Source of the DNA: Acidobacteriota bacterium | GTDB taxonomy: Bacteria; Acidobacteriota; Terriglobia; Bryobacterales; Bryobacteraceae | Direction: 5' to 3' | DNA length: 64,000 nt | NCBI GenBank assembly: GCA_026394055.1 | Contig: JAPKYZ010000085.1 | Span: 1-64,000 of the forward strand | Shown here: positions 8,243 to 17,230 of the stretch, piece by piece | How positions within the stretch are numbered: the stretch's first letter is position 1 | How the letters are laid out: every line of letters starts with the position of its first letter | Position numbers and translations under genes: made by a program | Notes under the pieces: model-generated | What the model was told of the DNA's origin: nothing | The model's input: only the letters and a program-made list of their open reading frames with translations | Database searches by the model: none

Positions 8243-9136
8243 GTGGCTCATCGAGTCTTCTACTGCGATCATCACGAGATCCCGCTTCCGGACGGCCACA
8301 AGTTCCCGATGCGGAAGTACCGGCTGCTGCGGGATCGGTTGTCGGCGACCGGGCTGTTTGACTTGCAACCGGCGCCCCTGGCCTCGCTCGACCAAGTGAC
8401 GCGGGTGCATGACGCCGCCTACGCGCAAGCCTTTGTCGACGGCACGCTGGACCCGCAGATGATGCGGCGGATCGGGTTTCCGTGGTCGCCGGGGTTGGTG
8501 CAGCGGACGCTGGCTTCGGTCGGCTCAACGCTGGCCGCTTCGCGGGTGGCGCTGGAGACCGGCTGGGGCGGCGGCTTAGCGGGCGGCACGCATCATGCGT
8601 TCCGCGATGCGGGTTCCGGCTTCTGTATCTTCAATGACATGGCGGTGGCCATTGCGGTGCTCCGCGCGGAAGGCCGCATCGGGCGGGTGGCGATTGTCGA
8701 TCTCGATGTTCACCAGGGTGACGGCACCGCCACGCTCTTCGCAGACGACCCGGAGACGTTGACCATCTCTCTGCATGGCCGGAACAACTTTCCATTTCGC
8801 AAGCAGCAATCGAAGTTCGATATCGAGTTCGAAGATGGCGCGACAGATGAAGAGTATCTGCCGGAAGTAGCACGGGTGTTGGATCGAGTGCGGGAGTTTT
8901 CGCCTGACATCATCTACTTCCAATCGGGCGTAGACGCACTCGCCACCGACCGGCTGGGCAAGCTATCGCTCACCCACGACGGACTGAAGCAGCGGGATGC
9001 GCTGGTGCTGGCCTTGCCCCATCCACTCGTAATCGTGATGGGCGGCGGCTATTCGGAGCCCGTTGAAAGCACCGTGGAGGGCCACTTCAACACCTTCACG
9101 GCGGCAGCCGCCAGGGGCGCGCCGCAACCCGGCTAG
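8243..9136 (+). CDS. Histone deacetylase-like amidohydrolase (AcuC/AphA/HDAC superfamily)
   Basis: 297 residues from a GTG start. Family signatures: PLPDGHKFPMRKYRLLRDRL near the N-terminus, the catalytic His pair in GGTHHAFRD, the zinc ligands in VDLDVHQGDGTA, the third ligand in YFQSGVDALATDRLG, and the glycine-rich VIVMGGGYS. It should remove acyl groups from an acetylated amine, such as a polyamine or protein lysine. The bacterial substrate is unknown. It ends four bases inside the convergent sulfatase gene. Confidence 0.85.
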   Translation: MAHRVFYCDHHEIPLPDGHKFPMRKYRLLRDRLSATGLFDLQPAPLASLDQVTRVHDAAYAQAFVDGTLDPQMMRRIGFPWSPGLVQRTLASVGSTLAASRVALETGWGGGLAGGTHHAFRDAGSGFCIFNDMAVAIAVLRAEGRIGRVAIVDLDVHQGDGTATLFADDPETLTISLHGRNNFPFRKQQSKFDIEFEDGATDEEYLPEVARVLDRVREFSPDIIYFQSGVDALATDRLGKLSLTHDGLKQRDALVLALPHPLVIVMGGGYSEPVESTVEGHFNTFTAAAARGAPQPG

Positions 9137-10584
9137 CGGTCGTTGGTCGCGCCCAGCGGCAAGGGCAGAAAATCGTAATCGACGATCATCTTTTCCTGCA
9201 GCGCGATCTTCAGTTCTCGTTCGATGGCGGCCATTTCCGGCTTGCCCGCCAGGTTGGTGAGCTCCGCCGGGTCGGTTTCCAGATCATAGAGTTCAACGAT
9301 GGGCCGGGGCCGGGTGAAGTACGCCCGGTCGTGTTCCGGTTTCAGCAGCTTGTCGGCGTGGGCGGCCACCATCTGCTGCCAGCCAGGGTCTCGCATGCTA
9401 TCGACCGGCTGATACTCCATCCAGGGTGTGCAGTTGTAGATCAGCTTGTAGCGTTCGCTGCGGACCATGCGGGACTGGTCCCATTCCGAGGACATCGTCT
9501 CCGCCGTGTAGGCCGCATTGCCGTGCGCCAGACGCGCACCAAAAACGTAGCGCCGCGATGGCTGCGGAAGGCCGCGCAGCAGCGGCAAGTAGCTGCGTCC
9601 GGTCATGCCCTTAACGGAAGTGAGGCCCGCCGCATCCAGCAGTGTAGGGGCCAGATCTTCACCCGAAAACAGAGCCCGGTTCGAACTGCCCGGCTGGATC
9701 ATGCCCGGCCACCGCATCATCAGCGGCACATTCGTGCCCGGATCATAGAGCGACCCCTTGCCATGCGGAAATGCCATGCCGTTGTCGCCCATGAAGACGA
9801 CGATGGTGTTGTCGTCGGGAGCGCGCTTTTCGATGGTCTGGAGCACTCGGTTGAAGTCGGCATCGAGATGCTCAATCTCAGCCAGATAACGCGCCAGATC
9901 GCCGCGCACGCCGGGGAGATCGGGCAACTGGGCGGGCAAGCGCACCTTCGCCGGGTCCACCGCGCCGCCCGGCCCTTGAGCGTCCCATACATGGTGCGGG
10001 TCACTAAAGTTGGCCCACAGGAAGAACGGCTTGTCGGCAGGCTTTTGATCGAAGAAAGTATTGATCCGGTCGTTGAGACGCGGCTGGCCGGTGGCATCGA
10101 GATAATCGACGCGCTTGGAGAACGTCATCATCCCGTGGCGGTCGATGATTTCGCGCGTCACCGGGTTCCAACGCTCAACGCCGGGGCCATCCAGGTGATA
10201 AAGACGGCCGCAGATGCCGGTGAAGTATCCGGCTTCGCGAAGCCGTTCGGGCATGGTGACGATGTCAGGTGGCAGGGGCGACGAGAAGCGGCCCATGCGC
10301 GCGGAAATGGGCGAGCGGCCGGTCATCAACGCCGTGCGCGAAGGCACGCACTGCGGCGCGGCCGTGAAGGCACGGTCAAAACGCATGCCTTGTGACGCAA
10401 AGCGGTCCAGGTGGGGCGTGCGGACTGCTGGATCACCGTAGCAGCCCAGGTAGGGCGCGCTGTGGTCATCAGAGAGCAGCAGCACGATGTTCGGCTGGCG
10501 GCGCGGCTGGGCGGGCCGGAGTTGCTGCGATTGAAGCAGCGGAGCGGCGGCACCGCCCAGCATGAGTTGACGGCGAGTCATCAC
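9133..10584 (-). CDS. Tat-exported sulfatase (formylglycine type)
   Basis: 483 residues. The N-terminus MMTRRQLMLGGAAAPLLQ is a twin-arginine leader. The sulfatase domain follows: NIVLLLSDDHSAPYLGCYGD (first metal site), then CVPSR, the C-x-P-S-R sequence in which Cys becomes formylglycine. Downstream are VVFMGDNGMAFPHGKGSLYD (second metal site) and a C-terminal subdomain with ELYDLETDPAELTNLA. It hydrolyses sulfate esters, probably of carbohydrates, in the periplasm. It lies six bases downstream of glgC, so it may share that transcript. The maturase is not in the window. Confidence 0.9.
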   Translation of the reverse strand: MMTRRQLMLGGAAAPLLQSQQLRPAQPRRQPNIVLLLSDDHSAPYLGCYGDPAVRTPHLDRFASQGMRFDRAFTAAPQCVPSRTALMTGRSPISARMGRFSSPLPPDIVTMPERLREAGYFTGICGRLYHLDGPGVERWNPVTREIIDRHGMMTFSKRVDYLDATGQPRLNDRINTFFDQKPADKPFFLWANFSDPHHVWDAQGPGGAVDPAKVRLPAQLPDLPGVRGDLARYLAEIEHLDADFNRVLQTIEKRAPDDNTIVVFMGDNGMAFPHGKGSLYDPGTNVPLMMRWPGMIQPGSSNRALFSGEDLAPTLLDAAGLTSVKGMTGRSYLPLLRGLPQPSRRYVFGARLAHGNAAYTAETMSSEWDQSRMVRSERYKLIYNCTPWMEYQPVDSMRDPGWQQMVAAHADKLLKPEHDRAYFTRPRPIVELYDLETDPAELTNLAGKPEMAAIERELKIALQEKMIVDYDFLPLPLGATNDR

Positions 10585-10590
10585 CAGCTC

Positions 10591-11859
10591 CTAAAGGTCG
10601 ATCGTGCTGATGCTGACCTTCGAGCGCTTGCCTTCCACCACCACAATCGGTGACGGCGGGTTGACGTGAAAGCCGGGACGCTTGGCGTCGGCGGCCAGGT
10701 CGATGCCGATGCTGTCGCCGTCGGCGACGATCACGTTCTTGTCTAGAATGGCGTTGCGCACGCGCGCGCCTTTGCCGATGATGCAGTTGTCGAAGATGAT
10801 GGAATCCTCCACCACCGCCCCATCGTAGACGCGCACGCCACGGCCCAGCACGGAGCCCTTGACGTAGCCGCCGGAGATGATGGTGCCGCCCCCGACAATC
10901 GATTCCACCGCCATGCCACGGCGGCCTTCCTGATTGAAGATGAACTTGGCGGGCGGGTCTTCATAACCGGCCGTACGCAGCGGCCACTGCTTGTTGTAGA
11001 GGTTCAACAGCGGGACCACGTTGCGGAGGTCCATGTTGGCTTCGTAGTAGGCATCAAGCGTACCGACGTCGCGCCAGTAGGCCGGCTGATCCAGCGGGTC
11101 ACCCGGGATGTGGTTGGTGTTGAAGTCGTAGGCGTAGATGGCGGACCGGCCCACCATGCCCGGCAAGATGTTCTGGCCGAAATCGTGCGCCGTTAGGTTG
11201 GCGGGCTTACGGGCATCGTCGTAGAGCTCGCGGGTCAACGCGGGCGTGGAGAAGATGTAGTTGCCCATGGAGGCCAGCACCATGTCCGGGTTGTTGGGCA
11301 TCGTGGGAGCGTCGGCCTTCTTTTCATGGAAGCCGATGATGCGGCCGTCGTGGTCGGTCTCGATGACACCGAACTCACTGGCCAGGCTTTTGTGGACGGG
11401 AATGGCGGCCACCGTGCAATCGGCCCGGCGCTGCTCGTGGAACTCGACCATCTGCCGGATGTTCATACGGTAGATGTGATCGGCGCCGAAGATCGCCACC
11501 AGGTGCGGGTCGGCTTGTTCGATCAGGTTGATGTTTTGATAAATGGCGTCCGCGGTCCCGCGATACCAGGTCTCGCCTTCAGACCGCATTTGGGCGGGAA
11601 CGGGAATGATGAATTGGCTTTTTAAGACTCCGGAAAACTCCCAGCCATCGCGCAAGTGCTGCAGCAGAGACTGGCTCTTGAATTGGATCAACACGTAGAT
11701 CGAATTGATCCCCGAGTTGACGAGATTCGTCAGGACGAAATCGATAATGCGATAACGGCCCCCGAAGGGGACAGCGGGTTTGGCCCGCTCTTTGGTCAGG
11801 GGCGAAAGGCGGGTGCCCTTTCCGCCCGCCAGAACGAATGCCATTACTTTTAGTTGCAT
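10591..11859 (-). CDS. glgC: Glucose-1-phosphate adenylyltransferase
   Basis: 422 residues, full length for GlgC. It makes ADP-glucose from glucose-1-phosphate and ATP for glycogen synthesis. Visible motifs are the nucleotide loop LAGGKGTRLSPLTKERAKPA, the sugar-phosphate/activator region GGRYRIIDF, GTADAIYQN, FGADHIYRM and FHEKKADAPTM. The C-terminal left-handed beta-helix contains GVRVYDGAVVEDSIIFDNC. It is divergent from the MFS gene with only 37 bases between starts, so their control regions overlap. Confidence 0.92.
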   Translation of the reverse strand: MQLKVMAFVLAGGKGTRLSPLTKERAKPAVPFGGRYRIIDFVLTNLVNSGINSIYVLIQFKSQSLLQHLRDGWEFSGVLKSQFIIPVPAQMRSEGETWYRGTADAIYQNINLIEQADPHLVAIFGADHIYRMNIRQMVEFHEQRRADCTVAAIPVHKSLASEFGVIETDHDGRIIGFHEKKADAPTMPNNPDMVLASMGNYIFSTPALTRELYDDARKPANLTAHDFGQNILPGMVGRSAIYAYDFNTNHIPGDPLDQPAYWRDVGTLDAYYEANMDLRNVVPLLNLYNKQWPLRTAGYEDPPAKFIFNQEGRRGMAVESIVGGGTIISGGYVKGSVLGRGVRVYDGAVVEDSIIFDNCIIGKGARVRNAILDKNVIVADGDSIGIDLAADAKRPGFHVNPPSPIVVVEGKRSKVSISTIDL

Positions 11860-11896
11860 GTTCTAGTCCAACGCGCCGTATGATACCGTACTTCTC

Positions 11897-13153
11897 TTGA
11901 ACGACAACAGCGCTTCTTCATCCTCTCTCACCATCAGCCCCTTGCGGCGCTGGTCCATTGTGACGCTCCTGTGCGTCGCGTTTATTGTGGCGTACTTTGA
12001 CCGGCAAAATCTCTCCTTCGCGCTAACGGTGGCGGACTTCAAGACCTTTTTCAAGATCACCGAGAAGGAGCGCGGCTGGTTGAACTCCGCCTTCTTCTGG
12101 AGCTACACATTACTACAAGTGCCAGCCGGCTGGCTGATCGACCGCTACGGCGTCAAGCGTCCCTTTGCCGTCTGCTTTCTGATCTGGAGCGCGGTCTCCG
12201 GCCTAACGGCCTGGACCACCAACACCACGCAGCTGTTTCTGCTGCGGTTGTTCCTGGGCGCCGGTGAGGCGGTGAACACGCCCGCGGGCATCCGGTGGAT
12301 CCGGCTGAATTTCCCGGCCAGCAAACATGGCTACGTGATGGGGCTCTACCAGGCCTCCGCCAAGATCGGTCCGGCCCTGGGCGCGCCGTTGTCCGCCTGG
12401 CTGCTGCATGCCTACGGCTGGCAGACGATGTTTATGGTGCTGGGCTTTGGGGCGCTGGTGTGGCTGCTGCCGTGGCTGTTGCTGGTGAAGGACAATGACC
12501 GGGAGCTCGAAAAGACGGTCCTCGTCAAGACCGAATCCGGCATGCTGAGCTTTGGCAAGCTGATGAGCAACCGTGTCACCTGGGGCATCATCATTGGCAG
12601 CTTCTGCTACCAGTACTTCAACTATTTCTGCCTGCTGGACCTGCCCAGCTACTTCGCCGAACGATGGAAGCTGAAGCTGGCCGACAACGGGCTCTATACC
12701 GGGTTTAGCTATCTGGGCTTTGCCATTGTGGCGATTCTGTCAGGCTACGCGGCGGACTACTTCATCCGCAAAGGTCATGATCTGGTGAAGGTGCGCAAGC
12801 TGTTCATCTGCGGCGGCCTGCTGATCGCCTCGACGGAACTGCTGGGCGCCTTTGTCGACTCGCAAAGTCTGGCGCTGGGGATTGCCGTATTCTCGCTCAG
12901 CGGCTTGGGTCTCGCCACCGGCAACTACTGGGCGCTGACGCCCGCCATGCTGCCCGGCGCACCGGCGGGGCGGTTGGCCGCCATCCAGAACACCGCCGCC
13001 AACCTGCCCGGCGTGGTCGTGCCCCTGCTGACGGCCTATCTGCGGCAGACGACGGGCGGCTGGGAAGCGCCCTTGATCGCCGTGTTCGTGTTCCTGCTGC
13101 TGGGCATTGCCAGCTATGTCTTCCTGGTACGCAAGGAGTACGCCCCGAAATGA
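11897..13153 (+). CDS. MFS transporter, anion:cation symporter-like
   Basis: 418 residues with about 12 membrane segments. The first is WSIVTLLCVAFIVAYFDRQN, whose 'DRxN' end is typical of the ACS family (hexuronate, glucarate or phthalate carriers). The loop 2-3 signature is GWLIDRYGVKRPFAV and the later GRLAAIQNTAANLPGVVVPL is also ACS-like. The substrate is probably an organic anion such as a sugar acid; this is inference. The proposed start is a TTG; another TTG lies 16 codons on. Its stop overlaps the next gene by four bases. Confidence 0.8.
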   Translation: MNDNSASSSSLTISPLRRWSIVTLLCVAFIVAYFDRQNLSFALTVADFKTFFKITEKERGWLNSAFFWSYTLLQVPAGWLIDRYGVKRPFAVCFLIWSAVSGLTAWTTNTTQLFLLRLFLGAGEAVNTPAGIRWIRLNFPASKHGYVMGLYQASAKIGPALGAPLSAWLLHAYGWQTMFMVLGFGALVWLLPWLLLVKDNDRELEKTVLVKTESGMLSFGKLMSNRVTWGIIIGSFCYQYFNYFCLLDLPSYFAERWKLKLADNGLYTGFSYLGFAIVAILSGYAADYFIRKGHDLVKVRKLFICGGLLIASTELLGAFVDSQSLALGIAVFSLSGLGLATGNYWALTPAMLPGAPAGRLAAIQNTAANLPGVVVPLLTAYLRQTTGGWEAPLIAVFVFLLLGIASYVFLVRKEYAPK

Positions 13154-13497
13154 AAAAGATCATTCTCACCGCCCTGGTATCGAGCGGCCTGACGGCCCTG
13201 CTGATGACGGCCGATGCGCCGCCCGTGATGAAGACCAAGCTCGAGAACAAAAAGGTCCGCATCTCCGAGATGCTCTATTCGCCCGGCCAACCCCGCACCC
13301 CCTACATCCGGCCCACCGATCAAGTGATCGTGTTCCTGGACGACGCCAAGTACGAACGCAAGGACTCAAAGACAGGCGCCATCGAGATCCGGGAGCGCAA
13401 GTCAGGCGATGTCTTGTGGCACGACAAGGGCGAGGACGCTCCACAGTTGACCGCGCAGGGCAAGGCCTACCGGACGATTGTGGTGGAGATGAAGTAG
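13150..13497 (+). CDS. Small exported cupin-like protein
   Basis: 115 residues with an N-terminal hydrophobic leader (ILTALVSSGLTALLMTADA). The rest follows the strand order of a small cupin (KVRISEMLYSPGQP, TDQVIVFLDDAKYER, KSGDVLWHDKGEDAP, YRTIVVEMK). The metal-binding histidines of canonical cupins are mostly absent, so a binding rather than a catalytic role is likely. It starts inside the MFS stop codon (ATGA), implying coupled expression. Function unknown. Confidence 0.6.
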   Translation: MKKIILTALVSSGLTALLMTADAPPVMKTKLENKKVRISEMLYSPGQPRTPYIRPTDQVIVFLDDAKYERKDSKTGAIEIRERKSGDVLWHDKGEDAPQLTAQGKAYRTIVVEMK

Positions 13498-13572
13498 CGG
13501 CAACAGCGCTGCGCCGGCAACGGCGAGCCCGTCAACACCAGTACTAAAGGCACTCCGCCAAATACTGCCGGA

Positions 13573-13935
13573 CTAACCCCAACGGCTGAGGAATTCGAGC
13601 CGGTTGCGCATGTCGGCGGCGGAGATGGTCTCGATTAACCGAAGCAGGCGCCGAACCACCTCTCCCACCGGATACCGCTGTTGCGACCCTAGAGTGATTC
13701 CTGAGTGTTGACCGAGCGTGACGCGTGCGGTATGTAACCGCTGAAAATCTCGGATGTTATAGGAAACGATCACGAGTTAGCGTTCGGATGCAAACGAGAG
13801 TTGCTCTTCGTCGGGCCGGCCAAGCATCCCAACCTCAGCCGCGGTCAACGTCAACAGGCCGGACTTGCGGAGGCTTTTCACCAAGACGGTGTCGCAGAAA
13901 TCCTCGTCCAGGTAAAGACTGGCGCGCGGCCTCAC
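13573..13935 (-). pseudogene. DUF5615 (PIN-like) toxin interrupted by an in-frame stop codon
   Basis: Read on the minus strand from GTG at 13935, the frame gives an acidic PIN-like start (SLYLDEDFCDTVLVKSLRKS), then EVGMLGRPDEEQLSFASER. A TAA at 13779-13777 follows, and the same frame continues with LVIVSYNIRDFQRLH to the stop at 13573. The Asp pair near the N-terminus and the YNxxDF motif are those of DUF5615 toxins, and the summed length (about 120) is normal for them. A single nonsense codon therefore separates two halves of one protein. It begins six bases after its DUF433 antitoxin gene. Either the gene is dead or the stop is read through; a sequencing error is also possible. Confidence 0.8.
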
Positions 13936-13941
13936 AGCGCC

Positions 13942-14220
13942 TCAGGCCTGGCTAGCAAGCTGCTCTTCCAACGCAGCTTCGGCGGCCAAATCATCGTCAA
14001 TTTCCTGGCGGTTCGCGAGGTAATAGGACAGGGCGGCGTAAACCTGGGCCAAGCTGACGTGTGGGTAGTTGTCAGCAATCTGCTCTGGCGTCAGACCGTG
14101 AAACGCGTAGCAACAGGCAATCGTCCGGACGCAAAGGCCGGTACCCGAGATGACGGGGCGGCCGCCGCGAAGCCCCGGCCGCCGCTCAATGAATGTGCCG
14201 ATGTCGACGATAGCTGCCAT
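13942..14220 (-). CDS. DUF433 family antitoxin
   Basis: 92 residues from ATG 14220, with GGAG just upstream. The DUF433 core is clear: FIERRPGLRGGRPVISGTGL, then TIACCYAFHGLTPEQIADNY and LAQVYAALSYYLANRQEID. The DUF433 domain is a helix-turn-helix-like fold that usually precedes a DUF5615 PIN-like toxin gene, as here. The acidic C-terminal tail (DDDLAAEAALEEQL) would contact the toxin. The gene appears intact although its toxin partner is not. Confidence 0.85.
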   Translation of the reverse strand: MAAIVDIGTFIERRPGLRGGRPVISGTGLCVRTIACCYAFHGLTPEQIADNYPHVSLAQVYAALSYYLANRQEIDDDLAAEAALEEQLASQA

Positions 14221-14339
14221 CTTCTCCGAGTGTAATGCAATGGCCGCGATACTGGGGAGCACCGCATTTCCAAAAACAATTCTCTGCTGTGACGAACATA
14301 CCAGTGCCGATTCCCGTATGCACTCGCTAGGAGCATTCC

Positions 14340-15623
14340 ATGCCGTTTGCGTTTTCCTCCCCCGGGGCCTCCGATGCGTCACCCAGCCGTCCGGTGGTGG
14401 CGGGTCTGTTTGTGGCAAGCTGCCTGCTGGCGCTGGTCTCCTGGTATACGACCTTTGAGGGGATGCGGCTCTATTTGAACGTCTGGTTTGCCTTGCTGGC
14501 GTCGGCGGGCATTCAGGCGTCACTGGTGCTGGTGGCGTGGCTGGTGGGCTTTGGGCGGGCCCGGCGGGCGTTGCTGATCGCGGTCTACGCGGTGACGGCA
14601 TGCGTCTCGATTGCGTTCTCCTACGTCAGCCTCTACACCTGGTTTGCTGAGCGCGAGCGTCCGGCCGAGATCCAGCGCGGGCTCTACGACAATATCAGCA
14701 CGGCCACTGGAGCGGCGGGGGAGATTCTTTCCGGCGCCGCGCTCGAAGCCCGGCGGCACGTGGCGGCGCTGACCGAGATGGCCGAAGCCGAGAAGTCCGT
14801 GGGCCATATTTCGCGCGCGCAGGATGCCGATCCGTACTTGGCCAGTGTCCGGGAAGCGGTCAGCACCGAGGCGCGAACCTTCGGCGTCAGCTATCAAGAG
14901 GGTGCAGGCAAAGGGCTACGCTACACGGCGTTCGAGCGGTACGCCAAACTGGCCCAGCAATCGCTAGACCAGATTGCGGCTTCGCAGAAGGCGTTGGCCA
15001 GTTTCCGGACGCAACTGCGGCCGACGCAAACAAGCGAGGAACAGCTGCGCGCATTCCGGCAGGTCTACGACACCATCCCGTGGGCGGAAGCTGAACGGCA
15101 GCTGCACTCCGGCCCATTGAAACGGCCGGAGGTGCCGGACTATGCGAGCAACCTCGACAAGACCTCCGGCGGCCAGGAGGACCTGCTGCTGGCCTTCGCA
15201 GCCTTGGGTGCGCCGAGTGGCCGCCACATCTTCGCACTGCTGCTGGCGGCGTTCATCGACGTGATTATCTTTCTGATCGCCTACGCCTCTGGACCCTACA
15301 TCGCAGGCTCCTCCGAGCATCGCCTGCTGGGCGCCGCGGCGACGCTCGAATCTCTGGACGGCCAGATCTTCGTGCGGGACTTCCTGCGCAAGCTGGAGCC
15401 GGAGCCCAGCGGCATGCTGCGCGTGGCGGCCAGTGCGCTGAATGCGGGTGAGCGCCAGCTCTGCACCGTCTTTGTCGCGCATGGCCAGGCGGTGATCAGC
15501 GACGAGGAGGGCCGGACCTTCTTCGTGCTGGAACCAGCCACCCATGAATCGCTGCTCGATCAACTGGCCACGCCGAACGCCAAAATGCGCATGGACGCGC
15601 GAAGCGCCGCGGCCGGGGCGTAG
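14340..15623 (+). CDS. Membrane protein of unknown function with large extracytoplasmic helical domain
   Basis: 427 residues; SD TAGGAG precedes the ATG. Three membrane helices are seen at about 18-36, 45-69 and 76-99. A long polar, helix-rich section (100-292, with QSLDQIAASQKALASFRTQL) follows, then a fourth membrane helix at about 296-316 (FALLLAAFIDVIIFLIAYA) and a soluble C-terminal domain (330-427). With a cytoplasmic N-terminus, the long loop would be periplasmic and the C-terminal domain cytoplasmic. I do not recognise the family. It is a single gene, followed by one of the REP-like elements. Confidence 0.7.
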   Translation: MPFAFSSPGASDASPSRPVVAGLFVASCLLALVSWYTTFEGMRLYLNVWFALLASAGIQASLVLVAWLVGFGRARRALLIAVYAVTACVSIAFSYVSLYTWFAERERPAEIQRGLYDNISTATGAAGEILSGAALEARRHVAALTEMAEAEKSVGHISRAQDADPYLASVREAVSTEARTFGVSYQEGAGKGLRYTAFERYAKLAQQSLDQIAASQKALASFRTQLRPTQTSEEQLRAFRQVYDTIPWAEAERQLHSGPLKRPEVPDYASNLDKTSGGQEDLLLAFAALGAPSGRHIFALLLAAFIDVIIFLIAYASGPYIAGSSEHRLLGAAATLESLDGQIFVRDFLRKLEPEPSGMLRVAASALNAGERQLCTVFVAHGQAVISDEEGRTFFVLEPATHESLLDQLATPNAKMRMDARSAAAGA

Positions 15624-15668
15624 CTCGAACTACTTTGCGCCTCTCCTCACGGATGACCGCAGCGGTCT

Positions 15669-15736
15669 AGCCCCATGCGCAAGCTTGGGGCTTTTGCAAG
15701 GTTCCCGGAAGAAGCCCCAAGCTCACGCATGGGGCT
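15669..15736. repeat. REP-like inverted doublet, copy 1
   Basis: Two 25-base arms (15669-15693 and 15712-15736) are inverted repeats of each other with 23 of 25 matches. Each arm is itself a hairpin (AGCCCCA ... TGGGGCT around about 10 bases). Copies 2 (27625) and 3 (50494) are nearly identical. It lies between convergent genes (unknown membrane protein and pepA), where it could act as a two-way terminator. Confidence 0.85.
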
Positions 15737-15758
15737 GGATCAACACAAAAATGCTCGC

Positions 15759-17195
15759 CTACCAGTGCAGCGCGAGGTCGACGAAGGTGCGGACGCCGTA
15801 GCCGGTGGGGCCTTTGGCGAGGAACGGCTTGGCTTCCGTGCTCCAGGCCATGCTCGCGATGTCGAGGTGCACCCAGGGCTTGCCTTCGGTCCATTCTTCG
15901 AGGAACTTGGCGGCGGTGATGGCGCCGCCTGCACGGCCGCCCGAGATGTTGGGCATGTCGGCGAAGGCGCACTTCAGCAGTTCCTTGTACTCGTCGTCCA
16001 TCGGCATGGGCCACATCTTTTCGCCCTGCATCTTGGCGGACTTGAGCACGCGGTCGAGCAGCGGCTGATCGTTCGCAAATGCCCCGGCATTCACCGCCCC
16101 CAGCGCCACACCGATGGCACCGGTGAGCGTGGCGGCGTCGATCAAGTGCGTGGCGCCCTGGCGGATGGCCCACGTCATGGCGTCGATCAGAATCAGACGG
16201 CCTTCGGCGTCGGTGTTCAGCACTTCCACCGTCTTGCCCGATAGTGACTTGACGATGTCGCCCGGCCGTTGGGCGCGGCTGCCCGGCATGTTTTCGACCG
16301 ACGGAATGAAGGCGGTAACCGGAATAGCCGGCTTCAACTGCGCAATGGCCTGCATGGCGCCCAGCGCGGCCGCGCCGCCGCACATGTCGTACTTCATCTG
16401 CTCCATGCCTTCGGACGGCTTGATGGAGATGCCACCCGTGTCAAACGTGACGGCCTTGCCCACCAGTGCCAAGTGCACGCCTTCCACCGGCGCGGTGGGC
16501 GTGTAGCGGATCACCATGAACGTGGGCGGTTCAGCCGAGCCCTGCGCGACCCCCAGCAGGGAGCCGAAGCCCAACTGCCGCATCCGGTCTTCATCCAGCA
16601 CTTCGCAATCCAGGCCATAGGTGGCCGACATGGCGCGAGCCCGGGCGGCGAGCACGGTGGGCGTCAACAGGTTGCCCGGCTCATTGGCCAGATCGCGAGC
16701 AAAGTTCTGCGCTTCGCCAATGATGCGCGCCCGGTCGAGCGCGGCTTCGAGCGTTGGCGCGCCTTCCGGCACCACGGCCGTGAAGGTCTCCAAGTGCTTG
16801 GAATCCTTATTCAGCTTGTGGACGTCGGCTTCCCAATCACCCAGGATCGCGCCTTCCACGGCCGCGCCCAGGTGACCGGCTTCCGTCACGAAAGCAATCG
16901 ACTTGACCGAGCGGGCCTTCAGCGTCCGCACCACGGAACCGGCCAGCTTGCGGGCCTCCGCGCCGGTGAACTTGTCCATCTTCCCTGCCCCGGCCAGCAC
17001 CAGGCGCTTGGCGGCGAATCCAGCCGGTTGGGGAATGACGGAAAGCTCCGCCGGCTTACCGGTGAATTCGCCGGAGGAGCCGAGCTCGGCGATCCAGGGA
17101 TGCAGAGCAGTGGGCAGCTCGCCCTCAAAAACGGGGATCACGAGAGCATCGGCGGCAACAGTGGCCGCGGCGGCGAGAGAGAGTTGGACGTTCAT
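15759..17195 (-). CDS. pepA: Leucyl aminopeptidase (M17)
   Basis: 478 residues, standard length. The catalytic domain shows VGKAVTFDTGGISIKP (metal and Lys site), YDMCGGAAALGAM and the M17 signature NTDAEGRLIL. Further on are DAATLTGAIGVALG and NISGGRAGGAITAAKFL. It is a cytoplasmic two-metal enzyme releasing N-terminal residues from peptides. It is the last gene of a likely minus-strand operon rluE-smpB-pepA (35 bases after smpB). Confidence 0.93.
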   Translation of the reverse strand: MNVQLSLAAAATVAADALVIPVFEGELPTALHPWIAELGSSGEFTGKPAELSVIPQPAGFAAKRLVLAGAGKMDKFTGAEARKLAGSVVRTLKARSVKSIAFVTEAGHLGAAVEGAILGDWEADVHKLNKDSKHLETFTAVVPEGAPTLEAALDRARIIGEAQNFARDLANEPGNLLTPTVLAARARAMSATYGLDCEVLDEDRMRQLGFGSLLGVAQGSAEPPTFMVIRYTPTAPVEGVHLALVGKAVTFDTGGISIKPSEGMEQMKYDMCGGAAALGAMQAIAQLKPAIPVTAFIPSVENMPGSRAQRPGDIVKSLSGKTVEVLNTDAEGRLILIDAMTWAIRQGATHLIDAATLTGAIGVALGAVNAGAFANDQPLLDRVLKSAKMQGEKMWPMPMDDEYKELLKCAFADMPNISGGRAGGAITAAKFLEEWTEGKPWVHLDIASMAWSTEAKPFLAKGPTGYGVRTFVDLALHW

Positions 17196-17230
17196 CGAAA
17201 AGTGTTCCTCGAAAAGTTTGCCCGGTGGGC

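Noticed and set aside
13512-13525. CGCCG-GCAA-CGGCG hairpin after the cupin-like gene
   Set aside because: Short stem and no T-run; expected by chance in GC-rich DNA.
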